Assembly: GCA_030603035.1 (NCBI GenBank)
Contig: JAUVYQ010000124.1
Location: 1-7,800 of the forward strand
Direction: 5' to 3'
Length of the DNA: 7,800 nt
DNA from: Phycisphaerae bacterium
GTDB taxonomy: Bacteria > Planctomycetota > Phycisphaerae > Sedimentisphaerales > SG8-4
Shown here: positions 5,486 to 7,800 of the stretch, one piece after another
How positions within the stretch are numbered: the stretch's first letter is position 1
Layout of the letters: each line of letters begins with the position of its first letter
Made by a program: the position numbers and the translations under genes
The notes under the pieces: model-generated
Told to the model about the DNA's origin: nothing
Seen by the model: only the letters and a program-made list of their open reading frames with translations
The model's database searches: none

Positions 5486-7800
5486 CTACTTATTCTTCCG
5501 CGCCCGAGGCACCATAGGAATCGGACCCGGACCCGGCATACGCCGCCGAGACGGCGTGGACGGGCGAGGCAGCATAAACATCCCGGGCAAACGAGACGCC
5601 CGAGGCCTCTCAGGTGCATCTTTCCAGATAAATTTAGCATTCAGTACGAACCAATAGTCATTATCTTTATAAACAACGTTGCCTGCCCTGTCGGTCTTCG
5701 GTTTTCCGTCCTCGTCGAGCTCAGCAACCTTACTGACAACCTCCTTTGTCATAGGGTCGCACAAAACGAAAGTCTCCCGAGACCTGGTCTCTCTTCTTCC
5801 CTTAGAACTGCCCACTCTTTCCAACGCTCGTAAAATCTTTCCAACAATTGTATTCTGTTGCGTTGTAGTACCCCAACTCACTGGATCCGTGTCCAACTTG
5901 AAATGCTCGACCTCTCCTCTCTTGTACAGCCTAAACGGACTATTCACATCACCAAGGTGCTCCAGTCGAGTAACAAATCCCCATTTATCCGATTCATCTT
6001 CCACCCCCGGAGGGTCCATCAGTCTAAACAGGTTTTCATAGGGACTGTACCCGGCTATGGTTACCACAAACCCAGACTTTTCTTTAACCTCCTCCTCCGC
6101 AGCGCCCGTCATTATGCCCATTGCTCTAAGCTCTTCCTCAGTATATCTTTCATATTGCGCAGCATCTTGTTCTGCCATAGATTCTTCAGGATATCCACCA
6201 TAGACCCCGGCGCCTCTACCCCTTCCCCCCATCATGGAATCTACGTCACCAAACTGCGCAGTGTTAACATCCTCTACAAAGTAAACTGACATACTCGTTA
6301 CAAATATCTGCTTTCGCTCCTTGCGGGGAATCTCCAAGACAGCTTCTACATTACCGGCGACAAAATCCTTATAGAGCCTCTTCTGTCTGGGGTCTTTGGT
6401 GTTTTCTTCGTTCGGCAAGGCTGAAATTACCGTTTGATGCAATCGCGGAATCACATCACGATGCTTAAAAGGTTCAAATTCCTTTTGTATTATCGCTTCG
6501 TAACCGGAACCTTTCGTTTCTTCGGCTTTAAGATTCCTACCGGCCTGCCCGGCATCGTCAATACGTCTGCTAATTTTCTGCCGGACGTCTGCTTTAGCGC
6601 TGTAATTGGCTTTGTCGAAAAATGTTCTCGCAAAGCACAGAACCGAAACCAGCAGCAGCACACCCGCCGCGGCAGTAAAATACCTGGCCTTACCTGCCCA
6701 GGTCATTGACCGCGCAATAGCGCGCGGCAGCAGATTGCTCTCTATCCGGGCCAGGCCCAAAGCCTGCAAAGCAAGACCATAAACAATACCAAAGTCGCAG
6801 ACACTCTCGTGAAATTTCGCCGCCGAGACATCTGAGCTTATCGCAAGCCTCTTAAACGCATCCGGCCTTTCAATAGGTATCTGCACGCTCTGCTGCAGGT
6901 ATTTCAGCAGGCCACGCAATTTCGTTCCCCCGCCCAGAGCAATAATCCTCAACAATTTAGTGTTGGGGTTCGAGCTGCTGTAAAAGCCCAGTGACCGCTG
7001 GACTTCAGAGGCCAAATCTGTAAAAACCGGCTTCATCGCCTGGAATATCTGCCGGGCATATTTGCTCATTGGTGCCCTGCGTTTTAGTTTTTCAGCTTTT
7101 TCAAAATTAAGTTTAAATGTATCTGATATCGCCCTCGTAAAGGCATTACCACCTATAAGGATACATCTTTGCCAAACTGTCGACCCCGTGCAGACAACCA
7201 AATCCGTATTCTCCGCACCTATGTTAAGAACAACGACGGCTTGTCCCTGCTTGTTGCCGGCAGGGGTAAGCAGGTCAGGACGGTCATACAACACGTAGTT
7301 ATACAGAGCCATCGGTGCCATCTGAACGTAGCCAACCTGCACATTTTCTCTGGCAAAATGCTCCAATGCCGAGCCGACCACTTCATTCTTTATAGCAAAA
7401 ATGCCCACCCTGGTTTCAGGGCTGTCAGTCTCCGTCATCAACTGCCAGTCCCACTGCACATCGTTGATATCAAAAGGAATCTGCTGAACCGCCTCGAACT
7501 TGACGATTTCAGGAATGCGCTTCGGCTCAACAGGCGGCAGGTTCACAAACCGTGCAAAACTGTTCTGACTCGGCACCGAAACAACTACATCATCTTTGCC
7601 CAAATCGTTCTGACTTACAAACCTGCGCAAACTCAACGCAATCAGCTCGTCCCTTTCCACAGCCCCTACTCCGCTTCCGGTAAGAATTTTGCCGTGCTGG
7701 ATATTATCGAAGCCGATTACTTCAACAACGCCACTCTCGGCGCTTAAGTGCAATGCCTTCAGGGAATTATTACCTATATCTATGGCCCAAACCGCCCCGA
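5486..7800 (-). CDS. pilM: PilM-type actin-like protein fused to a PilN-like membrane part (N-terminus cut)
   Basis: The frame is open to the right edge; the first visible in-frame codon is at 7798, and the TTG at 7753 is internal. Numbering from 7798, 770 residues are visible. Actin-like ATPase motifs are AIDIGNNSLKAL (5-16, phosphate 1), VVVLNIGAENTDLVV (188-202, phosphate 2) and IALGGGTKLRGL (286-297, adenosine). The stretch EAVQQIPFDINDVQWDW is typical of PilM. Only a few N-terminal residues should be missing. Unlike ordinary PilM (about 350 aa, soluble), it continues with NLLPR (355-359), the motif that begins PilN and docks into PilM, then a membrane segment at about 371-390. A long periplasmic part follows, with a PilN-like strand-helix-strand pattern at about 576-615 (GFVVTIAGYSPYENLFRLMD) and a basic, proline-rich tail (729-770). 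Linking cytoplasmic actin-like and periplasmic domains recalls GspL of type II secretion. It should organise the inner-membrane platform with the next two proteins. Its promoter lies outside the window. Confidence 0.9.
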   Translation of the reverse strand, partial: GAVWAIDIGNNSLKALHLSAESGVVEVIGFDNIQHGKILTGSGVGAVERDELIALSLRRFVSQNDLGKDDVVVSVPSQNSFARFVNLPPVEPKRIPEIVKFEAVQQIPFDINDVQWDWQLMTETDSPETRVGIFAIKNEVVGSALEHFARENVQVGYVQMAPMALYNYVLYDRPDLLTPAGNKQGQAVVVLNIGAENTDLVVCTGSTVWQRCILIGGNAFTRAISDTFKLNFEKAEKLKRRAPMSKYARQIFQAMKPVFTDLASEVQRSLGFYSSSNPNTKLLRIIALGGGTKLRGLLKYLQQSVQIPIERPDAFKRLAISSDVSAAKFHESVCDFGIVYGLALQALGLARIESNLLPRAIARSMTWAGKARYFTAAAGVLLLVSVLCFARTFFDKANYSAKADVRQKISRRIDDAGQAGRNLKAEETKGSGYEAIIQKEFEPFKHRDVIPRLHQTVISALPNEENTKDPRQKRLYKDFVAGNVEAVLEIPRKERKQIFVTSMSVYFVEDVNTAQFGDVDSMMGGRGRGAGVYGGYPEESMAEQDAAQYERYTEEELRAMGIMTGAAEEEVKEKSGFVVTIAGYSPYENLFRLMDPPGVEDESDKWGFVTRLEHLGDVNSPFRLYKRGEVEHFKLDTDPVSWGTTTQQNTIVGKILRALERVGSSKGRRETRSRETFVLCDPMTKEVVSKVAELDEDGKPKTDRAGNVVYKDNDYWFVLNAKFIWKDAPERPRASRLPGMFMLPRPSTPSRRRMPGPGPIPMVPRARKNK
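6113..6196 (-). repeat. GYP...YxxEELRxMGI module, copy in the pilM fusion gene
   Basis: The segment encodes GYP followed after a spacer by YTEEELRAMGI, in the presumed periplasmic linker just before the PilN-like domain. It pairs with 2208-2267 in the 718-aa gene: 29 of 33 bases match over the second block and ten bases match over the first, with identical codons at every shared residue of the second block. Confidence 0.6.

Noticed and set aside
7751..7753. TTG as the start codon of the pilM fusion
   Set aside because: The frame continues upstream to the edge and encodes the phosphate-1 motif AIDIGNNSLKAL that every PilM needs, so this codon is internal.
1..7800. CRISPR array, insertion sequence, prophage or defence system
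   Set aside because: No regularly spaced repeats, transposase or integrase motifs, terminal inverted repeats with target duplications, or nuclease/toxin signatures were found on either strand.

Overview
The window looks chromosomal and bacterial, of moderate GC, with every supportable gene on the minus strand. The most likely source is a member of the Planctomycetota/PVC group, perhaps Phycisphaerae. This is an inference: it rests on the very long, accessory-rich PilM protein, the large bitopic proteins of no familiar family beside it, and a short-type S-adenosylhomocysteine hydrolase. No rRNA or other taxonomic marker is present.

Layout, in the direction of transcription (right to left). 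(1) 7800-5486: a PilM-type actin-like protein cut by the right edge. It carries a PilN-like NLLP motif, a membrane segment and a long extracytoplasmic part, so it reads as a PilM-PilN fusion with GspL-like architecture. (2) 5435-4035: a 466-aa single-pass membrane protein whose C-terminal part looks like the ferredoxin-like fold of PilO/GspM. (3) 3980-1824: a 718-aa single-pass membrane protein with two beta-rich, fibronectin/Ig-like stretches separated by a very charged linker. Gaps of 50 and 54 bases, a shared leader sequence and shared topology indicate one operon for the inner-membrane platform of a type IV pilus or type II secretion-like machine. No secretin, ATPase or pilin is visible. 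(4) 1823-1443: a 381-base gap holding three successive hairpins that could end the pilus operon, then a palindrome and a good sigma-70-like promoter for the next gene. (5) 1442-183: ahcY, adenosylhomocysteinase. (6) 100-1: the first 33 codons of another gene, cut by the left edge.

The three platform genes should act together: a cytoplasmic actin-like domain tethered to the membrane, with two bitopic partners in the periplasm. ahcY is a housekeeping methyl-cycle gene and appears to be a separate transcription unit. The most notable signals are the covalent joining of PilM to the PilN docking motif, a 24-base leader repeated before two genes of the operon, an exact 9-base duplication of a ribosome binding site, and a short coding module shared at DNA level by the first and third platform genes.
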